A stretch of 64,000 nucleotides of DNA, taken from positions 1 through 64,000 of the forward strand of contig BQMJ01000078.1 in assembly GCA_025991245.1 (NCBI GenBank), in the 5' to 3' direction. Below are positions 13,201 through 24,729 of this stretch, one piece after another (position 1 is the stretch's first letter; each line of letters opens with the position of its first letter). Below the pieces are notes generated by a model. That model was given only the letters and a program-made list of their open reading frames with translations, was not told the DNA's origin and did not search any database. The DNA comes from Galdieria partita. Its lineage: Eukaryota > Rhodophyta > Bangiophyceae > Galdieriales > Galdieriaceae. The position numbers and the translations under genes are program-made.

Positions 13201-14859
13201 TATTGTCGAAATTTATCGTTTTGTTTTTAGGCAGTATCATTCCATTGAAGCGGAATTATGTTACTTTGTTCACTGAATCTTGAATCTTTACACTTCACAA
13301 TTCTACTCTCCAACAAAATGAATTGAGTAAATTCTTAGCTTCTTCTGTGCTTGAATTCTATGGTTGAATTGTTCTTGTGATTCAAAACTCATCTGTCTAT
13401 GGTTACAATTCCACTATATTTGTATCCATCTGGGAAATTATGTCAGACGAATTTGAGTCGAAACCCAATTCTTCTTTATAAGGATGTTTCGAATCCATTT
13501 TACACAGAAGAACTTTTAAAATTGTCGATTGCCAAGTTCATTCGAGTTGAATCATTTCTGTAAGGTCCAAGTATACTATAATTATTTCCAGTTGATGACA
13601 TTAAAATGGCTATGATGAAGATAATGATGGCTATTACACTGGAAGTCTTCTTGAATTCCCCAAAATTGAACTTTGTGTTATGGTTGAAACTTTGAGTCTC
13701 TTTTTATCTATTCTCAACAGGGTTCAACTTAGAATCACTTTGTAGGCTTCTCAATATGTACTCTTATGAAATAACTGTCTTGTGCAATTTTTATTTTTTA
13801 AAAATAATTGAATCAAGTGGCTTCTACTTGTATAGTATGATTATCTCTATTTATGCAACTTCTTGGCCCTTTTTTGTTGTTACTTTTTGCAACTTTTCAC
13901 TATTCGAGGAATAAAAATGAATGTATTCTCTTTCTGTTCCATATTCTCTTACATAATGCCAAAGTTTCAGATTTTTACCAGAAAAAGTTTTAAGACGAGA
14001 AGAGTTTCAATGACACGTGAACTAGAATGAAAAAATCAGTTGATTGATTGTCTTTTGAGTATACAAAATCCTAAAAACCAACAACTCTCTTTAGAGTTCT
14101 TGATCTTCCGAGCAAAATTCACCAATTAACAGAATAATTCAGGAAATTTTCTTTGAGTAGTAACTGATTGAAAGAGTTATATTCCCCTTTCCTTCACCAT
14201 GCACATTTCTTTGCAAACAATCTATAGATATCGTCAATATCGATAAAAGAACTGAAATGAAAAGATAGAACATGTGTAATTTACCAAACTCAATGAATCG
14301 AGTTTGAAATTCGGATTCAAATCACTTCCCAAAGGAGCCTTACAATATGGAAATGACCTCTAAATTTGATATATACTTGGACAATCTTTTTTATTTATCT
14401 CATTCATTGAATCCTTTACTAGAAAACTTGCTTCAAATACAACATTTTTCGAGATCTCTGTACTTTGTCTATTCAACATACACTGGTCTGCCTTATCATA
14501 GTGTTCAATGTTTGTTCTCGTAGCAAATACTTCTTCCTTTGCTTTGGTCTTGAAAATACTTTGTATATTTATCAAACGATCTATTTAGTTTGCTTTATGT
14601 TTTAGCTAATTTCAATGAGATAAATCTTTCCATAAGTAAGTATTTACAACTATCTCAGGTTAAAAGGAGTCAACAATGTTACTATTCCAGAAATATCCTC
14701 TTTAACACTATTCTTATCTGTAGAACACAGAATGCCTAAAGCTATGGTAATTCTTTCCAAAAAGCTCCCACTTTCCAATCGTAGCACATCCTCTCCCTTG
14801 ACAAAGCTTCTCCAGACATTCGTTTCTTCTTCCCAATTCTGGCTTTGAATTGACCAAAG

Positions 14860-15400
14860 ATGAACTCTTGGTCTTTTGCACCCCAAGTGCTATCCTCCGG
14901 TAAAGGCGATAAGGAAACAAGCAAAATGGCACAAAGACTTTTTCTACGATCAAACTGAGTCTAATTGTGCTTTTTGCAGAGCAGGAGTAGGAGTAGCTTT
15001 TGAAGTTCGCAGCCCAGTTTTCAAGGGCAGTCTCTTCTCTCCGATTGGAAAGTCAGACCTTTACTAGACACGAACTGACGAATAAGAAACCGGCAGGGTG
15101 TTCGATCAACACAGAATCAATTTTGAATGTAGATAAGGACCTCGATGACTGAAGTAAAAACGAGGATTCGTAACAACATTACAAGACATCTACAAGTGAC
15201 AAGTATTCAAACTCAAAGACAACTAGGAGCCTCATTATCTAGGATGTTTTCCACGACATTACAGACATTAAATGCCTTCATACAGACCAAGACATAAGGA
15301 TCAACAGTTCTCAAAATGGTCCTAAGCTGCAAACTACATTCATTGGGACTGAAAATGTACCTTTAAATGCCACATAAAACTCAAGGTTAAAGCCCAGTCA
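14860..15400 (+). repeat. Dispersed subtelomeric repeat, copy C
   Basis: Closest to copy D at 21.4 kb. Both contain AAGTGCTATCCTC, GGAAACAAGCAA, then TTTTCTACGATCAAA, then a GCCCAGTTTTCAAGG-like box, then TCTTCTCTCC. The downstream half shares the ACCTCGATGA and GGAGCCTCATTATCTAGGATG boxes with copies A and B. It lies just upstream of the large NTPase gene. No coding capacity was recognised. Confidence 0.55.
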
Positions 15401-15895
15401 TTGAAGGCTAAGACCAAACGAATAAACGATTTCGACAATACTCAAAAAGAATCAAAAACTTTCTTTATGCAATTTTCAAAAGATTTCTTGTTAAAATTCG
15501 AACAAGAAAAATTCTGTAAAGAAACTTTACAAAGGGTATCAGTAAAGCTACTTAGCCATTAGTTCTGCAACCACAACAATGAAACGATTGCGAGAAGCCA
15601 ATACGGACGTGCGTTGGCTATCCTTGGAAGTTACAAACCATATAGTTTCTTAGAGAAAGGTTAGCCAAGTTTTTTAGAAAGCTTTATTGACAAAGAGCTT
15701 AAGCCAAACAGTGCTAAATAAAACTGAAAAGTGAAAACTAAATATATTTCCTAAAATAAAACATATACGTGATAGTTTATGATTCTTCCAATACCAAAGT
15801 AAGTTTATTTTTAGTGCTATTTATCTTTTTATAATCGAGAAATTCTTTGAAGCACCAATGGTCTTATATAATTACCGATTTTCCTTTTGGCGACG

Positions 15896-18547
15896 ATGAC
15901 GAGTTTGGGTGGAAGGAATCGTGTTCGCTATTCAGGGATAGAATATCCTCTTATCAACCGAGAATCAGCGATATTACAAGTTTTGGAAGCTTTTGAATCT
16001 TCCTTTGTTTTCGATGAAAGAGGTATACCTCAAACTCCTCGACCTCACATATGCTATGCTCCCCAAATGTATGGGAGTGGCAAAAGCGCATTTGGGGAGA
16101 ACTTCCGAAGGTTCCTTTCCATCAACAAAGAACGTATTTTGCGTTATGTAGATACTAGGAAGAAGTTTCCTGGCTTTGCAAAGGGAGAAAATGTAGGAGA
16201 ACGTGCTCTACACGCGCTGTTAAACGAGACTTTATATGTTATGTTGAGTCTTCTCGATGTGCCGAGGGGAACATGTTTTGAAGATACACTTTTGGAGTGG
16301 ATAAGCAAGGAGGCACTCTCGCAATTTCGAAAACGTGCGAAGCTACTTTCGCAAGTTCTTTCCTGTATTGGTAATCCAAAAGAATGGCTTCAGAAACTCT
16401 TGCAAGTCACCAAGAAACGTTATTTATATTTGTTTATTGACGAAATTGGATCTTTAGAAGAATACGAATTCACATTGTTTAAGGATTTGATGGTTACACA
16501 AGGAGCAAGTCGAGTGCACAACGTGTACCGTGCCTTTTTTAGAGTTTTATCAATTGTTGTAAGTCAACCTTTTGTCATTTGTATTGTTGCGGGGAGATCG
16601 AACTGTATAATTAGTAGAGAAGAGGATGCAATGCCTTCCCGAATAACGTTAAATTTTCTTCGGCTGGATCCTTTTTCAGAAGCAACTATCAAGTACTTTA
16701 TACAAAATACCACTTATAACGACGAACCTATTCTAAAAGTATTATTTCCTAGTTATTCTGAAGGACACGATTGGTTCTTCAAACAAGTGTATGACTATAC
16801 AGGCGGTGTTCCTTACTATGTTGTTCATGTTTTAAATGAATTGGGAAACAAATGTGAACGTTGGAATAGTTTTCGTGATCTTTCAGAGGATGAAATGAAA
16901 GTGAAAATGGAAAGAATTGCTCCGAAGTCTTCTCTCGTTGTAACTCTTTCTCTTATGACACCCAAATCAATGATTGTTTTTTCTTCTATGCTTCTTGCGA
17001 GTATATTTGAATTTCGTATTCCAAAGAGAGAGATTCTATTTGGTGGTTTAGGAACAGGAAGTTATCCTGAATATGTTTTGGATATTGCCAACCATTTTGG
17101 TTTTTATTATGTGAATTGCTCGAGAAATGAACAAGGCGAAGCAAGCAGGATACCCGCTGAAGACAGCTATGAAACATTTTTCAAGTTGGTTTTTCCAAAG
17201 ATTGTACTAAAGCATATTCAATCGCGATATTGGAATATTCCTCCTTTTCGTTTTATTTGTAGTTTATTTTCATCGATCAGTCGATTGGATTCACTTTCTA
17301 GTCGTGGTTTCAAATTTGAAATTATATTTACTCTTATTCTTTATGTTCGATGGTGTTTCTGTTCCAAACTAGGAGAATTGAGTATATTTCGACATAGTTT
17401 TGTCGAACATATATCAATAGAATCTACTCAAACCGTTGGCAGCTTAGAAATGGATCCCATTCCCAATTATGTTCCAGCATTTAGTTCGACAGTGACTAGA
17501 ATCCATAGTGCTAACGAAGCAACTTACAATGTCACTGCTTGGAAACCATTTTTTGAAAAGTATTTATCAAAGGATGGAATATTTATTCCTATTCGACAAA
17601 ACTCCAATGGACCTGATGTTCTTATTCGAGTAACAGATATGAAAGACAATTCTTTCCTTGTTATTCAAGGTGAATCTTCTTCAGAGCAAACACCTATGGA
17701 GACTGAAACCACGAAGAAGAGAGTATATTTGATAGGTGTTACATTGAAATGTTTTCAATTGTCAAGTTCTGGTGTTGGACGTTCAATGATTAAGGCAGAA
17801 GTTGCTAAATTTTTACATCCAGTGGCGTCACAGCTTGAATTGGAACAGAATAATCTAACAGCCATTCAGTTGATTGTAAGCGACAAGTATACTGAAGAAG
17901 TTTCCAGACAATTTAGTGATAATCAGAATTGGATATTGAATAGTGGAGTTTATTATGAAGACAATAATAATAATATTGTTTACAGTTCTATCAACTCTGA
18001 GATACAACCACAGAATATACGAGAAGAATGGTTATGGATACCTCCTCATTGTCAAGTTGTAGTATGTTCCACTACATCTTTGCGAACTTTTTTAGGTTGC
18101 AAGGCTAGTGAAGATCTTGAAAGAGTATTTGGAGACAATGCTGGATGGTTGGAACAACTGGAACCACTTTCTGATTTGTTGAACAATTCGTTTGTAGATT
18201 TATTAAGGCGTATTCCATTTGAAGAATCTGAAAGGAATAGTGGAAGGATGGAAAGAAGAAGTACTCGTCCAAGGATGGATATGAATGTGATGCAAGTGGA
18301 AGGTACGCGAGATGAAGAAAATGTTGCTGCATCAAGTTCTATGAGTTCTTCATTTGATTGGAATACTTTTTTAAGAGAACGTTGTGGTCTTTCTGAGGAA
18401 GAGTGTTCTGTTTGCTACAAGAAAATATCAAGATTCGACAGATTCTCGCTTTCCAGAATGAATGAAGATTCTTTACTGGAGATAGGCATAAGAGATCCTT
18501 CTATACTATCAAAACTGCTCATTGGAATTATAAAGGAGTTTAACTAG
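15896..18547 (+). CDS. Crinkler/RHS-type P-loop NTPase with putative REase-fold nuclease and C-terminal SAM domain
   Basis: Single-exon gene, 883 residues. I start it at the ATG at 15896; an in-frame TTG just upstream is unlikely in a eukaryote. Seen: a Walker A GSGKS at residues 60-64 and a Walker B-like LFIDEI with acidic pair at about 182-183. A region near 570-620 (GPDVLI, then GVTLKCFQ) resembles the Asp...Glu/Gln-x-Lys core of restriction-endonuclease-fold nucleases. A SAM-like helix bundle lies at about 819-883 (FDWNTFL, LLEIGI, KLLIGII). An NTPase plus REase-fold arrangement is the hallmark of Crinkler/RHS-type proteins, known in oomycetes, trypanosomes and some algae. Assignment to that class is inference; a STAND-like ATPase with an unrelated middle region is the alternative. 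The location beside the telomere and a decayed relative 0.3 kb downstream fit a fast-evolving subtelomeric family. No signal peptide is apparent. Confidence 0.6.
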   Translation: MTSLGGRNRVRYSGIEYPLINRESAILQVLEAFESSFVFDERGIPQTPRPHICYAPQMYGSGKSAFGENFRRFLSINKERILRYVDTRKKFPGFAKGENVGERALHALLNETLYVMLSLLDVPRGTCFEDTLLEWISKEALSQFRKRAKLLSQVLSCIGNPKEWLQKLLQVTKKRYLYLFIDEIGSLEEYEFTLFKDLMVTQGASRVHNVYRAFFRVLSIVVSQPFVICIVAGRSNCIISREEDAMPSRITLNFLRLDPFSEATIKYFIQNTTYNDEPILKVLFPSYSEGHDWFFKQVYDYTGGVPYYVVHVLNELGNKCERWNSFRDLSEDEMKVKMERIAPKSSLVVTLSLMTPKSMIVFSSMLLASIFEFRIPKREILFGGLGTGSYPEYVLDIANHFGFYYVNCSRNEQGEASRIPAEDSYETFFKLVFPKIVLKHIQSRYWNIPPFRFICSLFSSISRLDSLSSRGFKFEIIFTLILYVRWCFCSKLGELSIFRHSFVEHISIESTQTVGSLEMDPIPNYVPAFSSTVTRIHSANEATYNVTAWKPFFEKYLSKDGIFIPIRQNSNGPDVLIRVTDMKDNSFLVIQGESSSEQTPMETETTKKRVYLIGVTLKCFQLSSSGVGRSMIKAEVAKFLHPVASQLELEQNNLTAIQLIVSDKYTEEVSRQFSDNQNWILNSGVYYEDNNNNIVYSSINSEIQPQNIREEWLWIPPHCQVVVCSTTSLRTFLGCKASEDLERVFGDNAGWLEQLEPLSDLLNNSFVDLLRRIPFEESERNSGRMERRSTRPRMDMNVMQVEGTRDEENVAASSSMSSSFDWNTFLRERCGLSEEECSVCYKKISRFDRFSLSRMNEDSLLEIGIRDPSILSKLLIGIIKEFN

Positions 18548-18879
18548 TTTTCTTGTTTTGGAATCGATCACTTTGATTTGTTTGTTGTGGTTCATGGAGA
18601 ATAAAGTTGGATAGCAGCACTTACTATCTGATGCTGGTTGTCTGGTTGTCAAATTGAAATTTGGAATATTTGCAACACTTCAAGTATTCTTCTATTCTTG
18701 AGATGTGAGTCTCGGAATTGTCTCTTACCGAAGAACTCAACTCTATTTGGCGCGATATTTGCTGTGAAACAGAATATCGGCTAAAATTCTTCTGATTTTA
18801 CAAATGATAATAATGAGCTCTGTATGAAATGGTCCTTTCTTTCACAATTACTAATTCCTTGATTTGGATAGGATCATTT

Positions 18880-19551
18880 TTGGGTTCCTTTTCCAGTTGC
18901 GCAAAATAAGGAGTGGAAGGAATCACATTTTGCAATTCAGCTTATTGTGAATATCAAAGAAGTTTCAGCAGACTCGAACGACTTGAATGAAGAGTATATT
19001 CAATATATGCTTTTTATTTTGTTTTCTTCATTTTCTCTTTGCCAACTCTTGCCCAATTTCGAGAATTCAGAGTGCAACAGAGACATATATAAGTATCTGC
19101 GACTCAAAAGAAAGATAGTTGATGCATTTTTATTCAACAAGCAGACATCATATAAAGCAAACCTCCAACAAGTGTTCAAGAAGATTATTCTGGTTCCATT
19201 CTTTCATTTTTCTGAGCCAACTTGGATAGCATGTAGTCTGGGGTATATTCCCAAACTAGGTCCCAGGATGGATATGAATGTGATGCAAATGGAAGATATC
19301 AATGGCGAAGAAAATGTTGCATCCAGTTCTATGAGTTCTTCATTTGATTGGAAGACTTTTTTATGAGAATATTTTGGTTTTGCTGAGGCTTCTGCAATTG
19401 AACATTACGCTCGTCAACTGAATTTATTCACTCCAAAGTCTTTTCCTTATTTAAATGATACACGTTTATCGCGATATGGTATAGCAGATGATGATATTCC
19501 CTTGATCGTTGACGGAATACATGACTTTCTTGAGAAAGAAGACAAACAATG
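18880..19551 (+). pseudogene. Decayed relative of the upstream NTPase/SAM gene (fossil)
   Basis: A shortened, broken relative of the gene at 15896-18547. Its beginning resembles the region around that gene's start. Its end retains the linker before the SAM domain (shared RMDMNVMQ and SSSMSSSFDW) and a diverged SAM-like tail. Most of the NTPase and nuclease portion is absent, and at least one further break is present, so no function is expected. The close match of the linker suggests a tandem duplication that is not ancient. Limits are approximate. Confidence 0.7.
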
Positions 19552-19559
19552 AATGTGTA

Positions 19560-20640
19560 TTTTATTGGAAGATGAACAGTTTTATGCTTAGCTACACAGT
19601 TTGATAAAGGTCAACTTGATTTTAAGAAAGCATGAGTATATTGAACATTATGATTGATCAAAACACCTTGAGATTTGTATAGCACTGGATTGAGGCAGCC
19701 AAATATGTTGCCAAATATTTCATTGTAAGAAGTTTGCAGTGAGACATTTGTCAGCAGACTCGTGATTCGCTTTCTATTTACACGCCTTATTTTTTATCTA
19801 TAGATACAAGAGTTTGATCTAAAAAAGATTCTTGTTGATATACACCTTGAAGGGCAGGAGCGCTAGTTTCGACAGTTGCATCGGTTCTTAGAAAAGAAAA
19901 TCCAACATCCTCATTTTGAAAGTTATAGAATTGAATAAGCTTTTCTAGTCACAAGCTGATTCCACCTTGTTAAAGTCAACCTCTCAATAAGATTCTGAAG
20001 GGAAAGGTAATCTCCAAATTTTTCGATCTTAACAGTTGAGAATGTCGATAGGGACACTACTATCTATCAAGGGATAGTTCCACCGTCCACTGGTTAGCAA
20101 ACCCAGCCACATCGAATCTACTTTCTTCTCACATCGAATACATCTTGCAGTGTAAATTTACTTTCTTCAAATGAAAATCTATCAGAGAGGAACTTGGAAG
20201 ACGTTTAAAAGCTCACCAACGGAATCTCCTGGTCTACAGACGCCCTTTGGAAAGACTTTGCAGATTCCAAAGTTTCCCAGGAGCTAGTGAACTGCTGTGA
20301 TTCTATTCGGGTATTATCTTTGCAAGCTGCACACCCTGAATTCTATCTCGAAAGTCTGTTGAACTCTTATAAGTTCTACTGGGTGCAGTGTGTGTTGAGA
20401 CAAAACCTTTGACAAGAAAAAATGGATACTAGAACGTTAGGATTACGACTTGTAAATAACTTTTATCCTTAAGACTCGTTTCATCCAAAGACAACTATTG
20501 AGTTCAGCTTGTTGCACTCGTACTTTGTGATCCATCCTCCTTTACCAGATAAAAGTTACCTTTCTATTCTAGAATAGCAAATATTTCTGCAAAGATAAAG
20601 TAGCTTCCTCATTGACTTTTATAACCAAAAAAAAAATAAG
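19560..20640. other. Intergenic, no gene seen
   Basis: About 1.1 kb between the decayed NTPase copy and the 5S rRNA gene. No open frame with family resemblance and no RNA gene was recognised. Composition resembles the A-rich repeat-bearing part of the subtelomere. Confidence 0.4.
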
Positions 20641-20648
20641 AGTATAAA

Positions 20649-20768
20649 ACGTACGGCACTTGGGGTTCCCGAGTGATCCCTCACCTCAGTACTAACCAAG
20701 CCTGAGGGCGCTTAGCTTCTGAATTCGAAATGGGTTCAGGCGCATGTGCCACTAGTATGGCCGTACGT
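20649..20768 (-). rRNA. 5S ribosomal RNA
   Basis: Read on the minus strand, the sequence begins GTACGGCCATACTAG, continues through the conserved CAGAAGCTAAGC (A-box region) and GGTTAGTACT and ends in GCCGTAC. The terminal 7-bp stem closes perfectly. Length is about 116-120 nt, as expected. A T-run directly downstream (minus strand, about 20645-20648) fits an RNA polymerase III terminator. The gene stands alone, not in an rDNA unit or tandem array within this window, and lies in the gene-poor subtelomere. Confidence 0.95.
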
Positions 20769-21359
20769 ACTCGAAAAGAATCTTTAAGAGTATTTATAGA
20801 GATGGATCATATTGAGTGAATACAATATGATATTATGAAAAACAAGAGAAAGTATATCTCTTGATCTTTCACACAATACTCCGTACATTCCTATAAAACT
20901 TGTCAAACAGTTTAGAAAAAACCAATCAAGTTGACTTTGATGTTGCTTCCCTGTAGCTGAAAAGACTTATTGTGGATTTGTGGAGATTTGGAATCTTCAT
21001 ACTTTATATTCGCAAACTAAATGATGTCAAATATATTTCTTACAGGAAACAAGTTGATTTTTCTGTTTCTACTTTACTCCTAATTAACCTTTCCATTTTT
21101 ATAAAAATAACTGTGATCAATGGATCCATTTTTGTGTATAAATGAACGTCGTAAATAAACATTGTCTAATACAATGAAGTAGTCAACATATTGCTACATT
21201 CCTCATTGATTCTTTTTGTAATTTTGAAAGCGATAGACATATTTCGATTTCACGTAAGGTTGAAATGGTTTCAATTGAGACAATATTGTATTTTGTTTCC
21301 AAATGCAACTTGATTCACAGCTGTTGCATCAAATATAGATAAAAGAGCTTCTTTGCTCT

Positions 21360-21990
21360 CGTCAATATGCCTGTGCAATTGAAGTGCTATCCTCAGGTAA
21401 AGGCAGGAAACAAGCAAGAATGGTGCAAAGACTTTTCTACGATCAAAGTGGGTCCGACTGTGTTTTTGCAAATCGGGACTCACTTTTGAAGTCCGTAGCT
21501 CAGTTGTCAAGGACAGTCTTTTCTCTCCACTTGTCAAACCCAAAACAGGCATTAGTTGGAAATTGAAGTGGCAAAGATCTTTAAAAAATACTTGAATCAA
21601 ATTGCAAATTCTTTTGTGCCTTATTTCAACGGCTTCTAGTTTCCTGTATATCTAATGAACTCTCTTATGGAATTCTTTCGCATTAGCCTAGCGTCAAAGC
21701 CAACCTAACATTAGCTATGTCTCAAGAAGAAAACGAGACACTTCAATTGATATTAAAAGTCTCGATGTGTGAAAGCTCCATTTGGCTTGATTAAACTTTA
21801 AGTTTTATTCGATGGTTGTTTGCCAATTGGGAAGTAGCGTGATGAATAAGTTTCACAAGTAGAACTTGGTATAGAGAAAATACGGGACTCCGCTAACAAA
21901 TATTGAAGAGGAACATGTTTCGTAGAGAATACAAGTTGGCCCTGTTTGTAAAGACTAAACGATCGCTACCAGCATAGAAAGAATTTCTCG
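21360..21990 (+). repeat. Dispersed subtelomeric repeat, copy D
   Basis: The first part is a good match to copy C (AAGTGCTATCCTC, GGAAACAAGCAA, TTTTCTACGATCAAA). The end matches the tail of copy A (GGCCCTGTTTG, then CTACCAGCAT). The distance between these landmarks is about 450 bp here against about 1080 bp in copy A, so the copies differ by large internal insertions or deletions. No coding capacity was recognised. Confidence 0.5.
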
Positions 21991-23402
21991 CTGAATACGA
22001 AGAATGACTACTTATTGCTCCAACAATGCCATAATGAGAAGAATGAAAAGGATACCCATCTTTCCGCTTTTAAAGTTTATATTCTTCAGCCGGTGCAAGC
22101 TATGTCTTTTCTGTTTCTTGTCATGTTTTTGATAGTTTCGAAATTTTTCAGATACGGAATCAAAGACTTCTTCTATAGGTTCCTCGGTCAAAGAATCGAC
22201 CTCTGTAACAACAACATCGTCCTTTTCCTGATTCTCCTATACATAACAATATTACATAATGTATACGAGACTGAAGAAAAACTCGCATTTTTTACTAGAC
22301 TCATGTCGTCTGTGTCTAAGAAGTTTCCAAATGGTAGAATTTGCCTTTCAGACTCTTCAAGTTATCATCTCTGTCTTTTTCTTTCATAAATTTTTTCCTT
22401 GTCACCTATTTCGGCTACAAAAGTCGCCAAATTGATCTTTTATAAACTATAGTTTTGGAGAAAAATATTTAGAAGCATACATAGAAAAGATGAATTGTTC
22501 GATTTCAATATTTGTGAAGATAATGACACCCTTTCAATTTTGTTCCTATTTGAGGAAAAAAGAGTCATTTAACACACAGTAAATTCGAAAGACAAACCAA
22601 TTCTGCTGGCAAAATCTTTGCAAGATTGAACTCAGAGAAAGTCTTTCAAAGTGTTTCTCGAGTAGACTGGCGTTTCACATAAATCCAGCATTTTAAAGGA
22701 AATATAGCTACACTTGGGTGAAAATGGTGACTCAGCAGTTCAGAAGCAAGAGATAATGGCGTTTGCTTTTAGAAGATTCATAACATATCCATTGTATTCT
22801 ACAGATTGGCCAAAGGAGCAGTCAGACACTTTGAGTGCTCTTCACTTTCCAAGGAAAAGGAACATTAAGGTAGATATAATGAGCATGGAGGTGAGCCTTG
22901 TCATGGGAAACATATAGAGGAATAAGAAAGTTTCTTTTCGTACTGATTGTGTGTGTTTTCGCGATATAATGAAATCACACTTGTTCATTCCCGATATGGA
23001 AGAAACTGAATGTATACTCTCTAAATTCTTTGCTACTGTTGAGTGAAGTTCATTCTATCTTATGAAAGTCTTCTTACACTGATTCTTTAATACATCTTTT
23101 TCGATTGATATTTTTTTACTTCTGAGTTATAACCAGATATTTTTATATTTCTCTTTTACCCCCGACAAAGACATTGTTTATGATACTGTACAACATCTTT
23201 ATTCTTTTTGCAAAGAATCAATGCTCTTTATAGTTTCCATTCTTTTTGTGATGATTGGATTCGTTTGTCGGATCCTCAACTTTTACTTTTTCAATATTCT
23301 TTTATAAAACACAGTAAAAATAGATAAATGGCAAAGTTCTTTATGAGGAAGCTGCAATTCCTGTAGGTTGCAAATGGGAATTTGTTTTCTCATTGAGAGC
23401 GA
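21991..23402. other. Intergenic, no supported gene
   Basis: Last gene-poor stretch before the dense gene region. Two open frames were considered. One (22015-22389, plus) is hydrophobic but lacks an ATG at its front. The other (from about 22756, plus) is a short ATG frame. Neither has a recognisable product or convincing splice partner. An unannotated lineage-specific small gene cannot be excluded. Confidence 0.35.
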
Positions 23403-24457
23403 ATGTACAAGGCTGAAGACAGTAGCTTTGGCTACTGTTTAGACTTGTTGAGGTATGTGGGAGTAGGTAGGATGCGCTTGGATTGTTTCCAAAGTATTAT
23501 TATAGACGATATGACCATGATCAGTTTTTGGTAAATCTTGTACAACCTAGTACGCACCGAAGAGCACATGCAGCTATAAGAGCTTTCAACATTGAGTTGA
23601 CTAGAAGTAAGAGACGCCATTTCTTTCGTGTATCATTTATTTCCTGTTTCTAGTTCGTCACGTTGTATCCAACGAAGATTTGGGACGACTGCGAATTACT
23701 TTTTTTCGCGAAGCGTTGGAAAAGGCCTTTGCAGCAACACCTGACAAGCAACCAGTATTGGATCTTTTGTCTGAAACAGTAACCCAATATGGATTATCCA
23801 AGAAATGGTTTGAACGTTTGTTATCTGCAAGAGTGAGTGTCACTCTCACGTTGAGTATGGTTCGTAACTGTACATAAATAGGAAACAGATTTGTCAGTAC
23901 CCAACTATGAGACGATTGAAGAAGTGGAGCAATTTGCCGAATCAACGCAGTCTTCTTTACTATATGCTTATTTAGAAACTTTTGGAAAGCAACATTTATC
24001 TTCACCAGTATATGAAGCTGCTAGTCACTTGGGACAGTCCTTAGGTCTCACTATTCTCCTTCGTGGAACAAGGCATCATATTGAATCACGTTTGTGTTAC
24101 TTTCCAAAGGAATGGATTCAAAAGGCAAGTAGAATAAAAGTTCCCGTGTTTTTTCTGAGGTTGCGGTAGTATCAAGTGGATCTGCCTCTACACTATCGTG
24201 GACTCTGGAAGGAATCCAATAGTATAAATATGTTAAAGAAACTGAGTCAGCAAGCATCATCTCATTTAACAATGGCTCGTCAATATGTTGATGATATTCC
24301 TCCCTTACTGTTTCCAGCCTTCCTTAGTTCAACTATTGTTGATGTATATTTAGCAAAAATTCAGCGTTACAACTATCAAATGCTCGATCCTCGGATAGAA
24401 TTCTCTGCCAAATTGGGATTGAAGTTACTATGGAATAAATGGAGGAGGATTTTCTGA
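23403..24457 (+). CDS. NDUFAF6: NDUFAF6-like complex I assembly factor (squalene/phytoene synthase family)
   Basis: Five exons: 23403-23452, 23506-23606, 23654-23832, 23882-24124 and 24170-24457, giving 286 residues. The ordered blocks follow NDUFAF6: GYCLDLL...RRYDHD, AIRAFNIEL, FFREALEKAF, EQFAESTQSSLLY, AASHLGQSLGL..LLRGT, YFPKEW, ARQY..D.PPLLFPAFL and a final WNKWRRIF. The family has a trans-prenyltransferase fold but lacks the aspartate-rich catalytic motifs; it acts in mitochondria in early assembly of complex I. No clear targeting presequence lies before the first ATG, which follows an in-frame stop, so a missed upstream exon is possible. The fourth intron uses a GC donor (GCAAGT). Convergent with XRN2. 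Confidence 0.8.
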
Positions 24458-24729
24458 AGTTCTGTAGTGGTTCAAGGAACAACAAGAGAATGGATTACTG
24501 TCATAGAGAAACAAATCTCCTCACTTTTTATGACCGTACAACTGGACGAGGTAAATATGTATTAAAGTATCCATTTTACAAGTTGAGATAAAAGAATGGC
24601 ATGGATACAACCCAAAAAGGAACAGGCCAACGCCATTTCAAAACATTCCTTTCCAAAGCTATTTGCTCTGTCCATCTTCTTCTTCTTCCTCGTAACGTGA
24701 ATATAGGCATATATATATGCATAAGTCCT

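Larger units (their letters stand above)
9401..15895. other. Gene-free subtelomere carrying dispersed repeat copies
   Basis: No supportable gene. Composition shifts here from T-rich to A-rich on the top strand. Three diverged copies of an unclassified repeat (separate entries) occupy part of it. The rest (about 11000-12600 and 13200-14860) looks like decayed unique or repeat sequence, including a block at 13700-13830 that matches one at 4370-4500. Many short open frames exist on both strands, but none has splice structure or a recognisable product. Confidence 0.5.

Noticed and set aside
15887-15895. TTG as start of the NTPase gene
   Set aside because: A normal ATG lies three codons downstream in the same frame; non-ATG starts are rare in eukaryotes.
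18746-18753. TTTGGCGC, a perfect E2F-like octamer
   Set aside because: The only downstream gene is the decayed NTPase relative; without a plausible target it is probably chance or a leftover.
22015-22389. Hydrophobic 124-codon plus-strand open frame
   Set aside because: Begins with TTG, first ATG is well inside, no family resemblance, adjacent to decayed repeat copy D.
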